The notes: a model not told the origin generated them from the sequence alone. A DNA stretch of 64,000 nt from Palleronia sp. LCG004 (GCF_032931615.1 NZ_CP136759.1:744001-808000); one strand, 5' to 3'. Positions 26,665-36,889 are shown, numbered from the stretch's first letter. Translations and numbers: made by a program.

Positions 26665-27747
26665 TCATCGGCGCGCCAGAATGCCCTTCTGGACACCTTC
26701 GTACCACGGGCCAAGCCCATCCGATCCCTGGCGGAATATCGTCCGTGATCTGCGGATGCCCGCGATCACGCCGCGGGCCTGCGGAAAGTCGAACCGACGG
26801 CTGAGCCCGTCCTTCAGAAACTCGGCGAGGATGCGACGCGACATCAGGAGCGAGAACTTGCCGCGATCCTCACCGAGACTCTCGCTGCTGCGGCGTATGA
26901 AGTAGGCCATGTTCGATACCTGGAGCTCGGCGATCTGACGTCGCTTCATCCGGCCCGATGCCGCGTTCATGTGATAGATACGTCCGAGGTTCGATCCCAG
27001 CAGGATACCGTGCCGCCGATAGCGATGCGTGGCGTCCGCGTCTTCGAGCGGGCAATAGGCCAGGAGATGGGCGTCGAACATTTCCTTCTGGGCGACCTCA
27101 CGGCGGACCGTGAGGGACCATCCGGAAATATGCTTCCGGTCATACGTCTCAGCGATGGGCTGGCCCGAACCACGCTCAACACCGATGCCGGCATCGTAGA
27201 ATACGAAGAAGCCTTCTCCCCGCATGAGAAGGACATGTTTCCAGATCCAGTCGACAATCGCGTTTCTCGAACCGGCCTTCCCGTGCTGTCCTGTCTCCCC
27301 GTGGCCGGTGACCTTCCTCGCACCGTCACGGACCTTGCGTGGATCCTCGCCCGATGGTGCGGCACCGACAGCGGCAACCATTCCGTTTCCATCCGCACGA
27401 TAGATCTCGGCAATGCGCTCCGCGCAATCGGGATGCATGAAGCTGTCGTCGTCGATGAGGAAGAGCAGTTCCGCCGAAGCGCGCGCGATGCATTGGTTCC
27501 GCTGGAAGGCCGACGATTTCTTCTCGGCCTTGAGATAGGCGATGTCTGTCCCGGAAGGGGTGCCGCATACCTGAAGAATGGCGTCTCGGTTGGCTTCCCA
27601 ATCATCGCTGGCGTCGCAGATGACGATCTCTGCCGGTGGATGCGTCTGGTCCAGGGCCAGGCGGACACAATGCTTCAGCGCCTCCAACCGATTGATCGTC
27701 GCGATGCAGAGGGCCCAGCTGGGGAGATCGGTCGCGGGTTCAGTCAT
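26665..27747 (-). CDS. Family 2 glycosyltransferase
   Basis: Predicted 360-aa GT-A fold glycosyltransferase. It has a nucleotide-sugar binding N-terminus (WALCIATINRLEALKHCV), an acidic DASDDW region, and the metal-binding IDDDSFMHPDC (about 96-106). A Trp-containing acceptor segment (HISGWSLTVRREV) and a C-terminal helical part follow. It would transfer a sugar to a cell-surface polysaccharide or lipid carrier; donor and acceptor are unknown. Its position between sucD and the DUF805-sucA genes is unusual, because neighbours are TCA genes. About 100 nt separate it from the DUF805 gene. Confidence 0.88.
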   Translation of the reverse strand: MTEPATDLPSWALCIATINRLEALKHCVRLALDQTHPPAEIVICDASDDWEANRDAILQVCGTPSGTDIAYLKAEKKSSAFQRNQCIARASAELLFLIDDDSFMHPDCAERIAEIYRADGNGMVAAVGAAPSGEDPRKVRDGARKVTGHGETGQHGKAGSRNAIVDWIWKHVLLMRGEGFFVFYDAGIGVERGSGQPIAETYDRKHISGWSLTVRREVAQKEMFDAHLLAYCPLEDADATHRYRRHGILLGSNLGRIYHMNAASGRMKRRQIAELQVSNMAYFIRRSSESLGEDRGKFSLLMSRRILAEFLKDGLSRRFDFPQARGVIAGIRRSRTIFRQGSDGLGPWYEGVQKGILARR

Positions 27748-27955
27748 TGCCTTGGTCTTCCGGACGTGTTCCGACCGCGTTCACCGGACCAAAGTCTTCG
27801 CGATGATGTCGGTCCATTGGCACCCCGGTCATGGCCGACTTCTCGGCCGAATGTCTTTCAAAGCGGTTACGCTCGCTGTTTCGAGCACATGTCCGTCAGG
27901 TGGGGCCGGGCGATCTTGTCCAAAAGCGCCCGGCCCGAATGCTTGCGAAAGGTCG
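27748..27955. other. Intergenic region between sucD and the glycosyltransferase gene
   Basis: These 208 bases hold the downstream hairpin of sucD (27903-27936) and the presumed promoter for the glycosyltransferase-DUF805-sucAB direction. No ORF with coding character and no copy of the GTGATCAC palindrome is seen here. Confidence 0.4.
27903..27936 (-). terminator. Hairpin downstream of sucD
   Basis: GGGCCGGGCG (27903-27912) and CGCCCGGCCC (27927-27936) form a perfect 10-bp stem with a 14-nt loop, 20 nt past the sucD stop. There is no T tract in the sucD direction, so it is more likely a 3' processing or stabilising hairpin, or a Rho-assisted end. Confidence 0.5.
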
Positions 27956-28843
27956 TTACCCTTTCTCGATGGCGGCCTTCACCGCCTGGCCCAGCGTGGC
28001 AGGGCTGTCGGCAACGGTGATGCCGGCCGATTTCATGGCTTCGATCTTGCTTTCCGCATCGCCCTTGCCACCGGCGACGATGGCACCGGCATGGCCCATG
28101 CGGCGGCCCGGAGGGGCGGTGCGGCCGGCGATGAAGCCCGCGGTGGGCTTCCAGCGGCCGGCCTTGCGCTCGTCGGCGAGGAATTGCGCGGCTTCTTCCT
28201 CGGCCTGACCGCCGATCTCGCCGATCATGATGATGCTCTCGGTCTCGTCGTCGGCAAGGAACCATTCGAGCACGTCGATATGCTCGGTGCCCTTGATCGG
28301 GTCGCCCCCGATGCCGACACAGGTCGACTGGCCGAGGCCCACATCGGTCGTCTGCTTCACGGCCTCGTAGGTGAGGGTGCCCGACCGCGACACGACGCCG
28401 ACGCTGCCGCGCTTGTGGATATGGCCCGGCATGATGCCGATCTTGCAGGCGTCGGGCGTGATGACACCGGGGCAGTTCGGTCCGATCAGGATCGTGTCGG
28501 ACCCTTCGAGAGCCCGTTTCACCCGCATCATGTCGAGCACGGGGATCCCTTCGGTGATGCAGCAGACGAGGGGGATGCCCGCTTCGATCGCCTCGAGAAT
28601 GGAATCGGCGGCGAAGGGGGGCGGGACATAGATGACGCTCGCATTCGCGCCGGTCTTCTCGACGGCCTCGAAGCAGCTGTCGAAAACCGGCAGGTCGAGA
28701 TGCGTCTGGCCGCCCTTTCCGGGGGTCACGCCGCCGACCATCTTCGTGCCATAGGCGATCGCCTGCTCGGTGTGGAACGTGCCTTGCGAGCCGGTGAGGC
28801 CCTGACAGATCACCTTGGTGTTTTCGTCAACGAGAATGGCCAT
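27956..28843 (-). CDS. sucD: Succinate--CoA ligase subunit alpha
   Basis: Predicted 295-aa alpha subunit of succinyl-CoA synthetase, which makes succinate plus NTP from succinyl-CoA. CoA-binding features include [18 protein letters not shown] and the region [14 protein letters not shown]. The phosphorylated His lies in [10 protein letters not shown] (near residue 245). The length is normal. It is separated from sucC by a 98-aa membrane-protein gene, unlike the usual adjacent sucC-sucD order. Confidence 0.97.
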   Translation of the reverse strand: MAILVDENTKVICQGLTGSQGTFHTEQAIAYGTKMVGGVTPGKGGQTHLDLPVFDSCFEAVEKTGANASVIYVPPPFAADSILEAIEAGIPLVCCITEGIPVLDMMRVKRALEGSDTILIGPNCPGVITPDACKIGIMPGHIHKRGSVGVVSRSGTLTYEAVKQTTDVGLGQSTCVGIGGDPIKGTEHIDVLEWFLADDETESIIMIGEIGGQAEEEAAQFLADERKAGRWKPTAGFIAGRTAPPGRRMGHAGAIVAGGKGDAESKIEAMKSAGITVADSPATLGQAVKAAIEKG

Positions 28844-28897
28844 GTCGGCTCCTTCATTGGTCAGTCTTTGGTGCCGGCGCGCGGTGGCCGGCGATCA

Positions 28898-29194
28898 TCA
28901 GAAAAGGGTTTCGTCGTCTTCCACGGCCATGTCGAGCAGCCGCACGAGGACCAGGCCGGCCCCCATGATCGCAAGCGATCGACCGAGGCTGCCGGTCATG
29001 TTCGACGGCAGGAAACGCGCGATCCCGTCGCGGGTCCTGCGCGCCGCGCGCTTCAGTCCGCGATCGCGGTGGACGACATCTGGCTTTGAGGGAAGCGACA
29101 GCGCACCGGGCTCCCATTGCCTCAGCAGGAGCCCCGCACCCAGCAGGGCCGTCCCGAGCAGGATGGGGGAAAGTTCCGAAGGTGGGTTCTTCAT
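28898..29194 (-). CDS. Small membrane protein between sucC and sucD
   Basis: Predicted 98-aa protein with two hydrophobic segments: an N-terminal one ([15 protein letters not shown]) and a C-terminal one ([18 protein letters not shown]). Between them is a strongly basic loop ([15 protein letters not shown]). GGAAGGA 8 nt before the ATG at 29194 supports real translation. It sits 46 nt after sucC and 54 nt before sucD on the same strand, so it is in the sucC-sucD transcript. No family recognised. Confidence 0.65.
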   Translation of the reverse strand: MKNPPSELSPILLGTALLGAGLLLRQWEPGALSLPSKPDVVHRDRGLKRAARRTRDGIARFLPSNMTGSLGRSLAIMGAGLVLVRLLDMAVEDDETLF

Positions 29195-29240
29195 CCGTCA
29201 AATCCTTCCGACGTGCACGTCCGTCTTGCCCGGGAGGCGA

Positions 29241-30434
29241 TCAGCCCTTGACCGCGGCGACGATCTTCTCGGCACCATCCTTGAGGTCGTCGGCGGCGAT
29301 CACGTCGAGACCCGAATTGCGGATGATCTCCTTGCCCTTCTCGACATTCGTGCCTTCGAGGCGGACGACGAGCGGCACGTTGAGGCCGACTTCCTTCACC
29401 GCGGCGATCACGCCTTCGGCGATGACGTCGCAGCGCATGATCCCGCCGAAGATGTTGACGAGGATGCCCTTCACGTTCTTGTCGGAGGTGATGATTTTGA
29501 ACGCCTCGGTCACCTTCTCCTTGGTCGCGCCGCCGCCCACGTCGAGGAAGTTGGCAGGCTCGGCACCGTTCAGCTTGATGATGTCCATCGTCGCCATGGC
29601 GAGGCCCGCACCGTTGACCATGCAGCCGATCTCGCCGTCGAGAGCGATGTAGTTCAGGTCGTATTTCGAGGCCTGCAGCTCCTTGCTGTCTTCTTCGCTC
29701 TCGTCACGCAGGGAGGCGATATCGGAATGGCGATAGAGCGCGTTGCCGTCGAACCCCACCTTCGCGTCCAGGCATTTGAGATCGCCGTGATCGGTCACGA
29801 TCAGCGGGTTGATCTCGAGCATCTCCATGTCCTTCTCGATGAACATGGCATAGAGCTGACCCATCAGCTTGACGCATTGCTTGACCTGCGGCCCTTCAAG
29901 GCCGAGCGCAAAGGCGATGCGGCGGCCGTGGAAGGGCTGATAGCCGGTGGCCGGATCGACGCTGAAGCTCAGGATCTTCTCGGGCGTGCTGGCCGCGACT
30001 TCCTCGATATCCATGCCGCCTTCGGTCGAGCAGACGAAGCCGACACGGCTCGTCTGGCGATCGACGAGAAGGGCGAGATAGAGTTCGGTCTCGATCCCCG
30101 ATCCGTCCTCGATATAGACGCGCCCGACCTGCTTGCCCTGCGGGCCGGTCTGATGCGTGACGAGAGTGCGGCCGAGCATCTTCTTCGCTTCCTCGGCGGC
30201 TTCTTCCACTGATTTGGCAAGACGCACACCGCCCTTGTCGCCGGCATCTGCTTCCTTGAAGCTTCCCTTGCCGCGGCCGCCCGCGTGGATCTGAGCCTTC
30301 ACAACCCAGAGCGGACCGTCAAGCTCGCCTGCGGCGGTCTTGGCATCTTCGGCACGCGTGACGACACGGCCGTCACTCACCGGTGCGCCGTAATCGCGGA
30401 GCAGCGCTTTTGCCTGGTATTCGTGAATATTCAT
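29241..30434 (-). CDS. sucC: Succinate--CoA ligase [ADP-forming] subunit beta
   Basis: Predicted 397-aa beta subunit with the ATP-grasp nucleotide-binding domain at the N-terminus ([19 protein letters not shown], then [12 protein letters not shown]). The succinate/CoA side contains [25 protein letters not shown] and [14 protein letters not shown] at the C-terminal half. The GGRGKG loop and the family are typical of ADP-forming enzymes. It is the first gene of the sucC-x-sucD unit. Its upstream region carries two GTGATCAC palindromes 21 bp apart. Confidence 0.97.
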   Translation of the reverse strand: MNIHEYQAKALLRDYGAPVSDGRVVTRAEDAKTAAGELDGPLWVVKAQIHAGGRGKGSFKEADAGDKGGVRLAKSVEEAAEEAKKMLGRTLVTHQTGPQGKQVGRVYIEDGSGIETELYLALLVDRQTSRVGFVCSTEGGMDIEEVAASTPEKILSFSVDPATGYQPFHGRRIAFALGLEGPQVKQCVKLMGQLYAMFIEKDMEMLEINPLIVTDHGDLKCLDAKVGFDGNALYRHSDIASLRDESEEDSKELQASKYDLNYIALDGEIGCMVNGAGLAMATMDIIKLNGAEPANFLDVGGGATKEKVTEAFKIITSDKNVKGILVNIFGGIMRCDVIAEGVIAAVKEVGLNVPLVVRLEGTNVEKGKEIIRNSGLDVIAADDLKDGAEKIVAAVKG

Positions 30435-30543
30435 CGGCCACGGTCCTCGGATTGGTCTGGTTACAGTCTGGATGACGTATCGCGGGAGGGATATAAAGCG
30501 CTTTAGCGCTCACCTGCCGAGGATCCGGCAAAAATCCGCGCTC

Positions 30544-30574
30544 TGTGATCACACGAAATCAAGTCGTGATCACA
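30544..30574 (-). promoter_or_regulatory. Candidate tandem operator upstream of sucC
   Basis: Two copies of the palindrome GTGATCAC lie at 30545-30552 (in TGTGATCACA) and 30566-30573 (in CGTGATCACA), exactly 21 bp apart, or two helical turns. They are 111-139 bp upstream of the sucC start. A third copy lies upstream of sdhC at 35964. The arrangement suits a dimeric regulator bound twice on one DNA face; the regulator is not identified. Confidence 0.5.
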
Positions 30575-30636
30575 TGCCGTCCGCACGAGTTCGGCCGGCA
30601 GGGAAATCGTGAGTCTTGAACCCGGTGGCAGGTGGT

Positions 30637-31470
30637 TTAGCGTTTGCGGATCGACTGCACGAGCATTCGCGCCAGGGATCGCGTGCTCTGTACATGTGGG
30701 GGAGGGGGGAGAGGCGTGCGCAACGCAGGATCGCCTCCGAGCGTCCAATCGGCGGCGCGAAGCCGCTCCAGATGGTTCGCACGAACGCGTCCCAGCGCTT
30801 CCTCGGGGGTAAGAGGCGTTTCTGGATCGCCTTGCGGCCGGCGATGCAGGTCGGCCACGTGCAGTACGCGCGGATACCCCATTTCGCCGAACCAGATGTC
30901 GAGGAAGTTCTTGTACATGAGGTTGTATTCCTGGGTCAGGACCAGGAATTTCGGTTTCAGTTCCCAAAGGAGTTTGCGGAATGCCGGTTGATCCAGCCTG
31001 TCGCCATTCTCCCGCACGCGCCTGTTCCACTCTCCCAGAAACGTCTGCGTCGCTTCCGTCCTGCGGATGGCAAGCACGCCGGTATTCACATTGGGAATGG
31101 CCCGTGGAATCCGATCCTTCGGGTCGTAGAATTTTCTTCGGCGCGAGATCCCGGCAACCCCCGCCATTTCGTACTGGTCGAGAATGTCGAACAATTCGGG
31201 GATCGGGGTAAGAACCAGGATGTCGGCATCGAGCATGATCGTCCGCTCGAAACGCGACCTCCGCATCGCTTCCATCTTGGGTCGAAAGAACCCGTCGGAC
31301 AGCGCGTGCTCCTGAGAGAAGACCGGATCGCCCGTAGGCGTATCCGTGAAAAGGTCGATTTCTGCGTCGGGGATCGCGATCCGCAAGGTCCGCGCGGCCC
31401 GACGTGCGAGTGTCACATAGACCTCGCCGGTCGCCGCAAAAACGAAGCCGCGTTCCGGACCCGTCGTCAT
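30637..31470 (-). CDS. GT-A fold glycosyltransferase (GT8-like)
   Basis: Predicted 277-aa glycosyltransferase with the architecture of nucleotide-diphospho-sugar transferases related to GT8. It has an N-terminal FVFAATGEVYVTLARRAARTL strand-helix (here abbreviated by position: residues 9-29). The metal-binding DxD lies in IMLDADILVL (about 78-87), followed by IPNVNTGVLAIRR and the acceptor-side segment DQPAFRKLLWE. A basic C-terminus could touch the membrane. It lies between mdh and sucC on the same strand, an odd place for a surface-sugar gene. Substrate unknown. Confidence 0.75.
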   Translation of the reverse strand: MTTGPERGFVFAATGEVYVTLARRAARTLRIAIPDAEIDLFTDTPTGDPVFSQEHALSDGFFRPKMEAMRRSRFERTIMLDADILVLTPIPELFDILDQYEMAGVAGISRRRKFYDPKDRIPRAIPNVNTGVLAIRRTEATQTFLGEWNRRVRENGDRLDQPAFRKLLWELKPKFLVLTQEYNLMYKNFLDIWFGEMGYPRVLHVADLHRRPQGDPETPLTPEEALGRVRANHLERLRAADWTLGGDPALRTPLPPPPHVQSTRSLARMLVQSIRKR

Positions 31471-31568
31471 GCGATGCTTTCCGATGAAAGGCGGAGTGAC
31501 CGCGTCTGAATCATCGTACCCCGGTCGGTCGGGCCTGCTCGCGACAGACCACGCGCCGGGGCAGGGAG

Positions 31569-31595
31569 AGCGCTCGCCGCCTGGCGGCGAGCGCT
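31569..31595. terminator. Large palindromic hairpin downstream of mdh
   Basis: AGCGCTCGCCGCC (31569-31581) and GGCGGCGAGCGCT (31583-31595) are perfect inverted copies around a single T, giving a very stable hairpin 23 nt beyond the mdh stop. No T tract follows on the minus strand, so it may protect the mdh 3' end rather than act as a classical intrinsic terminator. Confidence 0.55.
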
Positions 31596-31618
31596 GATCC
31601 GGAGTGCCAGATCCATCA

Positions 31619-32617
<999 letters not shown>

Positions 32618-32656
32618 TTATTGCACCTTCAGGATCGGCGCAAGGCGAGAGCCGAC

Positions 32657-33109
32657 CTAGAGTTCGGCGGGCTCGTAGGGTGGCGCGCTTTCCACCTCGT
32701 TGCGCGTCGCCTGAACGACGAAGAGGCGATCGCCGGACCCGTTGGTCTCCGGAACCGCATGGACATGGTCGAAATCGACCGCCACGTCTCGTTCGCCCAG
32801 TCCGAGGAAGCCGCCGATGCCCACGATCGCGGCCTGAACCGATCCGTCTTCGCCGATGACGATGTCGGTGATCTCGCCCAACTCCGACCAATCATCTGCC
32901 GGGCCGAACTCCACCGTCTCGGGTATTTCGGCTTCGGTCATGTAGATCTCCGCGCCGATGAGGTCGGAGGCGCGATGTGCATCCGCGTCGGCCTCGAAGC
33001 TGCCGAAGGCGCTGCCTTCACCGAAAGGGGGCACGTCCGCAACCTGCGCCCATACTCCGGATCCGCTTGCGGTGAGAACCAATGCGGTTGCGATTGCGAC
33101 TGGTTTCAT
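32657..33109 (-). CDS. Exported PRC-barrel domain protein
   Basis: Predicted 150-aa exported protein. A signal peptide (residues 1-21, ending VWAQ) precedes a PRC-barrel-like domain: ASDLIGAEIYM, a W/LGEITDIVIGEDG strand pair and the VGIGGFLGLGERDVAVDF stretch. PRC-barrel proteins of this exported type are common in alphaproteobacteria and of unclear function. GGAGGA lies about 8 nt upstream of the ATG at 33109. The gene is 75 nt upstream of mdh on the same strand and could share its transcript. Confidence 0.85.
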   Translation of the reverse strand: MKPVAIATALVLTASGSGVWAQVADVPPFGEGSAFGSFEADADAHRASDLIGAEIYMTEAEIPETVEFGPADDWSELGEITDIVIGEDGSVQAAIVGIGGFLGLGERDVAVDFDHVHAVPETNGSGDRLFVVQATRNEVESAPPYEPAEL

Positions 33110-33209
33110 GGCTACGATCCTCCACAAGAGTTGATGCCTGGTTTCTGCACGACGCGAAGGATGCGCACTTGTTCCACCGAAGGCCTTCGATCCCCGCTCC
33201 GACGCGACT

Positions 33210-33974
33210 GTGCGCGACACCGTGGAACTGACCGCATCCTTTTTTGCCGTGGCGATCCCCGCGACGATCTTCGCGGGAATATCGAAGGGCGGATTCGGAT
33301 CGGGTGCCGCCTTCGTGGCGACCGTGCTTCTGGTCCTCGTGGTCAGCCCGGCCGAGGCGCTTGCCGTCATGTTGCCGCTTCTCATGCTGATGGATGCGAC
33401 CGCGCTCAGACCCTATTGGCGCAAGTGGGACGGGATGGCCGCGCGATGGCTCGTGCTCGGGGCGGTGCCGGGGGTCGTGATCGGTGCCATGATCTTCACC
33501 GTCGCGCCCGCGGATGTCATCGCGCTCTTGATCGGGGTCGTCGCGCTGTCTTTCGTGGCCTTCCAGCTCGTCCGTTCGCGTGGATGGCTGTCGCTGTCGG
33601 GGCTGCCCGGCGGTGGCGGTGCGGGGGCCTTCTGGGGGGCGGTGGCGGGGTTTACCAGCTTCATCAGCCATGCCGGCGGGCCGCCCGCAGCGGTCTACCT
33701 CCTCTCCCGCGGTGTGGGGAAGGAACGCTACCAGGCGACGACGGTCATCGTGTTCTGGGCGATCAATCTCATGAAATTCGCGCTCTATGCCGTCCTCGGC
33801 ACATTCTCGAGCGCAACGGCGCTGGCCGATCTCGTTCTCGCGCCTTTCGCGATCCTCGGCGTGACGCTCGGTGTCTGGCTGCACCGACGCGTGCCGGAAC
33901 GGCTGTTCTTTGGCCTGACCTATGCTTTCCTCGTCGCGGCAAGCCTCCGGCTCGTCTGGTCTGCGCTGGCCTAG
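33210..33974 (+). CDS. TauE/SafE family sulfite or sulfonate exporter-like permease
   Basis: Predicted 254-aa membrane protein with about eight helices, of the TauE/SafE family. Family-typical parts are FAGISKGGFGSGAAFVA near the N-terminus and the repeat GFTSFISHAGGPPAAVYLL in the middle. Members export sulfite, sulfoacetate or other organic anions; substrate unknown. The start is a GTG at 33210, with a second in-frame GTG at 33222. It is divergent from the PRC-barrel gene, and its stop overlaps the convergent 56-aa gene. Confidence 0.85.
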   Translation: MRDTVELTASFFAVAIPATIFAGISKGGFGSGAAFVATVLLVLVVSPAEALAVMLPLLMLMDATALRPYWRKWDGMAARWLVLGAVPGVVIGAMIFTVAPADVIALLIGVVALSFVAFQLVRSRGWLSLSGLPGGGGAGAFWGAVAGFTSFISHAGGPPAAVYLLSRGVGKERYQATTVIVFWAINLMKFALYAVLGTFSSATALADLVLAPFAILGVTLGVWLHRRVPERLFFGLTYAFLVAASLRLVWSALA

Positions 33975-34141
33975 CGCTGGATCGGGTCGGGCGGATCAAA
34001 CGGCGAGGGTGAAATGCGGCCATTGAATTGCGGCTGTCCGAAGGCAAGGCCGGCGCGCGAGCCCTCGATGGTCAGCTTGGCCGAATAGCACAGCGCGATG
34101 ACGCCTATGCCGAGGGTCAGGATCATCATGTCACGGTTCAT
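33971..34141 (-). CDS. Small single-pass membrane protein
   Basis: Predicted 56-aa protein starting MNRDMMILTLGIGVIALCYS, with one N-terminal TM helix followed by a polar, Pro-rich tail (SPSPFDPPDPIQR). The gene is very short, so coding status rests on the hydrophobic helix and its fit between flanking genes. It overlaps the end of the TauE gene by 4 nt tail to tail. No family recognised. Confidence 0.5.
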   Translation of the reverse strand: MNRDMMILTLGIGVIALCYSAKLTIEGSRAGLAFGQPQFNGRISPSPFDPPDPIQR

Positions 34142-34306
34142 TGCGGCTCCTGAATTGCGGTCGTTGGCGCTGGATCCAGTCTGGTGCAGGGCCGGGCAAC
34201 CGGAGGCTAAGCGACCGGTCGCAGCCTCGTGCGGCGTTAACGGTTGCGGGGCGCACGACCTTCGTGGTCTGTCTCGCCCGAATCCAGTCTCTGCCGAGGA
34301 ACCCTG

Positions 34307-35176
34307 ATGTCCAAGCCCCGCCAATCATGGCGTTCCGTCCTCTACATTCCCGGATCGAACGCCCGTGCGCTGGAAAAGGCGCGCGAGCTGCCGGTCGACG
34401 CGATCATCTTCGACCTCGAGGATGCGGTCGCGCCCGCGGAAAAGGAGAATGCGCGAAAATCCCTTTTTGCCGCGCTCAATCAGGGAGGCTACGGAGAGCG
34501 GGCCCGGATCGTGCGGATCAACGGGCTCGATACCCGGTGGGGCCATGACGATCTCGACGAGATCGCGGATGGCAGCCCCGATCACATCCTGCTGCCGAAG
34601 GTCGATGGCCCGGGCGACGTCGCGGCGCTGGCGCGCGAACTCGATGCGCGTCCGGCGACGGCCGGTACGCGCATCTGGGCGATGATCGAGACGACGCGCG
34701 GCGTATTTTCGGCGGCCGAGATCGCGACATCTGACCGGGTCGCGGGGCTCGTCATCGGGACGAACGACTTGGCCGCCGAAATCGGCTGCGATCCCGGTGA
34801 TGACCGGATGCCGCTGCTGATGGCATTGCAATCCTGTTTGGCCGCCGCGCGGATGGCGGGCATTCCCTGCATTGACGGCGTCTTCAACGCCTTCCGCGAC
34901 GATGACGGCCTGCGCGCGGAATGCGAGCAGGGTCGCAGGCTCGGCATGGACGGAAAGTCGCTGATCCATCCGGCGCAGATCGCGATCTGCAACGATGTCT
35001 TCTCTCCCTCGGCGGAAGAGGTCGACCTCGCACGGAGGCGCATCGCGGCGCACGAGGAGGCCCTCGCGGCGGGGCAGGGGATCGCGGTGCTCGACGGTCA
35101 GATCGTCGAGAGCTTGCACGTCAACCGCGCCCGCGTCACACTCGCGCGGCACGAAGCGGCGCAGAGGACGGCCTGA
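34307..35176 (+). CDS. mcl2: (3S)-malyl-CoA thioesterase / HpcH-HpaI family CoA ester lyase homologue
   Basis: Predicted 289-aa TIM-barrel protein of the citrate lyase beta-subunit/malyl-CoA lyase family. It has RSVLYIPGSNARALEKA, then IIFDLEDAVAPAEK (Mg ligand region) and IWAMIETTRGVFSAAEIA with the second metal ligand Glu. In Rhodobacter sphaeroides the paralogue Mcl2, encoded between mdh and sdhC, is a (3S)-malyl-CoA thioesterase giving malate plus CoA, which completes apparent malate synthesis in the ethylmalonyl-CoA pathway. The same position here supports this call; the enzyme activity itself is inferred. GAGGA lies 7 nt before the ATG at 34307. The TGATG junction links it to nnrU. Confidence 0.82.
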   Translation: MSKPRQSWRSVLYIPGSNARALEKARELPVDAIIFDLEDAVAPAEKENARKSLFAALNQGGYGERARIVRINGLDTRWGHDDLDEIADGSPDHILLPKVDGPGDVAALARELDARPATAGTRIWAMIETTRGVFSAAEIATSDRVAGLVIGTNDLAAEIGCDPGDDRMPLLMALQSCLAAARMAGIPCIDGVFNAFRDDDGLRAECEQGRRLGMDGKSLIHPAQIAICNDVFSPSAEEVDLARRRIAAHEEALAAGQGIAVLDGQIVESLHVNRARVTLARHEAAQRTA

Positions 35177-35736
35177 TGGCACTTTTGATCGCGGGACTTG
35201 CGCTCTGGATCGCGGCGCATCTCTTCAAGGGGGTGGCACCCGGACCTCGCGCCGAGATGACGGCGCGGATGGGCAGCGCGTCGAAGGGGATCTTTGCGAT
35301 TCTCCTCGTGCTGTCCGTCGTGCTGATGGTCATGGGCTATCGTGCCGCTGCCTTCGTTCCTGTGTGGTCGCCACCGCAATGGGGCGTGCATGTCGTCGAT
35401 CTCGGCATGATCTTCGCCATCGGATTGTTCGCGCTCGGGCACTCGAAATCGCCGCTGAGGGGCAGGATCCGCCATCCGCAGCTCTGGGGCTTCGCGCTCT
35501 GGGCCGCGCTGCATCTTCTGGTCAACGGCGATCTCGCCTCGCTCGTGCTCTGGGGCACGCTGCTTGTCTGGGCGCTCATGGAGATGCCCATCATCAATGC
35601 CCGCGACGGTGCGTGGGAGCCCTATCGCGGCGGAACGACCGCCGGAACCATCCGGCTTGTCGTGATCGCGATCGTTGTCTACCTCGTTGTCGCGGGCATT
35701 CATGCCTGGCTGGGCGTCTGGCCATTCCCGAGGTGA
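35176..35736 (+). CDS. NnrU family membrane protein
   Basis: Predicted 186-aa integral membrane protein with about six helices, of the NnrU/MethylCoM-like family first noted near nitrite/nitric oxide reduction genes. Typical residues include the N-terminal LALWIAAHLFKG, the APLRWWPHPQLWG-like stretch (here RIRHPQLWGFALWAALHLLVNG) split across two helices, and SLVLWGTLLVWALME. Role poorly known, possibly heme or redox related. Its ATG overlaps the mcl2 stop (TGATG), so they are coupled. Confidence 0.85.
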   Translation: MALLIAGLALWIAAHLFKGVAPGPRAEMTARMGSASKGIFAILLVLSVVLMVMGYRAAAFVPVWSPPQWGVHVVDLGMIFAIGLFALGHSKSPLRGRIRHPQLWGFALWAALHLLVNGDLASLVLWGTLLVWALMEMPIINARDGAWEPYRGGTTAGTIRLVVIAIVVYLVVAGIHAWLGVWPFPR

Positions 35737-35740
35737 CGAC

Positions 35741-35941
35741 ATGATATACAGACTTCTGACCGGCGACGACACGTCGGCCTTCTGCCACAAGGTGAGCGAG
35801 GCGCTCGCCAAGGGATGGACGCTCTACGGCGACCCGTCCTACGCCTTCGATGCCGAGCATGGCGTCATGCGGTGCGCGCAGGCCGTGACGAAAGAGATCG
35901 ACGCGCCCTATTCGCCCGACATGAAACTCGGCGCGCAATAG
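35741..35941 (+). CDS. DUF1737 domain-containing small protein
   Basis: Predicted 66-aa soluble protein matching DUF1737: YRLLTGDDTSAFCHKVSEAL, then GWTLYGDPSYAFD and a short polar tail. The family is of unknown function and often encoded near metabolic genes in alphaproteobacteria. The ATG at 35741 is 4 nt after the nnrU stop, so mcl2, nnrU and this gene form one unit. Confidence 0.85.
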   Translation: MIYRLLTGDDTSAFCHKVSEALAKGWTLYGDPSYAFDAEHGVMRCAQAVTKEIDAPYSPDMKLGAQ

Positions 35942-35962
35942 GACGAAACCAACGTGGCGTTT

Positions 35963-35972
35963 TGTGATCACG
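35963..35972 (+). promoter_or_regulatory. Candidate operator upstream of sdhC
   Basis: TGTGATCACG contains the palindrome GTGATCAC (35964-35971), about 155 bp upstream of the sdhC start and 22 nt after the DUF1737 stop. The same core occurs twice upstream of sucC (30545 and 30566). A shared regulator of the two TCA units is inference. Confidence 0.45.
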
Positions 35973-36123
35973 TCTGTCGCATGGATGGTCCTAAAACCGA
36001 TGGAATTCGGTGGTTGCGGCGAAATTGCCCGGCCCGGACCCGTGACACGACCGCGGAAACCGCTAGAAGGTACGTGACTGGCGGAGGAATCCGCGACCGC
36101 GCCATCCATATGAAGGAGAGCCC

Positions 36124-36507
36124 ATGGCCGACGTGAACCGGGGCAAGCGCCCGTTGAGCCCGCATCTTCAGATCTACCGCCCTCAACTCAACTCCGTCAC
36201 CTCGATCCTGACGCGGATCACCGGCAACGGATTGATCGTGGGCGGTATTCTGGTGACCTGGTGGCTCCTCGCCGCGGCAAGCGGTCCGGACGCCTTCGCG
36301 ACCGCCGATGGGGTTCTGACCTCCTGGTTCGGCGATCTCGTGATGTTCCTCTCGCTCTGGGCGCTCTGGTACCACACCCTTGCGGGGGTTCGGCATCTCT
36401 ACTGGGATACGGGGCGCGGCCTCGACCTGAAGACCGCCGAGATTCTCGGCTGGGGTGTCGTCGGCGGCTCCGTCGTGCTGACCATCCTGACCGCGATCAT
36501 CGTCTGA
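36124..36507 (+). CDS. sdhC: Succinate dehydrogenase cytochrome b556 subunit
   Basis: Predicted 127-aa membrane anchor with three helices. Conserved residues include RPLSPHLQIYRP at the N-terminus, the quinone-site Ser/Arg region (SVTSILTRITGNGL) and the heme-ligand helix LWYHTLAGVRHLYWD. With SdhD it binds heme b and ubiquinone. AAGGAGAG lies about 5 nt before the ATG. It is first in the sdhC-D-A-x-x-B operon. Confidence 0.95.
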   Translation: MADVNRGKRPLSPHLQIYRPQLNSVTSILTRITGNGLIVGGILVTWWLLAAASGPDAFATADGVLTSWFGDLVMFLSLWALWYHTLAGVRHLYWDTGRGLDLKTAEILGWGVVGGSVVLTILTAIIV

Positions 36508-36517
36508 GGAGAACGAC

Positions 36518-36889
36518 ATGGCCTACATGACAGATCGCAAGCGCGCCGAAGGTCTCGGATCCGCCAAGAGCGGCACCGACCATTTCTGGGCGATGACCAA
36601 AAGCAGCGTGGGGCTCCTGATTCTCGTTCCGCTCTTCATCTTCACCTTCGGTCCCGTGCTGGGGTCCAGCTACGACGAAGTCGTCGCATGGTATTCCCGG
36701 CCGTTCCCCGCCATCGTGGCGGCACTGACCCTCGCGGTCGGCTGGATCCATTTCAAGATGGGGGCCCAGGTGATGATCGAGGACTATTGCCAGGGCATCG
36801 TCCGGCACGCGCTGATCATCGCCGTCACCTGCATCTCATATGCCGCGCTCGCTGCCGGGCTCTTCGCGCTCGTGCGGCTGGCGCTCTAA
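36518..36889 (+). CDS. sdhD: Succinate dehydrogenase hydrophobic membrane anchor subunit
   Basis: Predicted 123-aa second membrane anchor of complex II. The N-terminus carries [17 protein letters not shown], followed by three helices, with the conserved [13 protein letters not shown] (about 81-93) that contributes to heme and quinone binding. It starts 10 nt after sdhC and ends 19 nt before sdhA. Confidence 0.93.
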   Translation: MAYMTDRKRAEGLGSAKSGTDHFWAMTKSSVGLLILVPLFIFTFGPVLGSSYDEVVAWYSRPFPAIVAALTLAVGWIHFKMGAQVMIEDYCQGIVRHALIIAVTCISYAALAAGLFALVRLAL

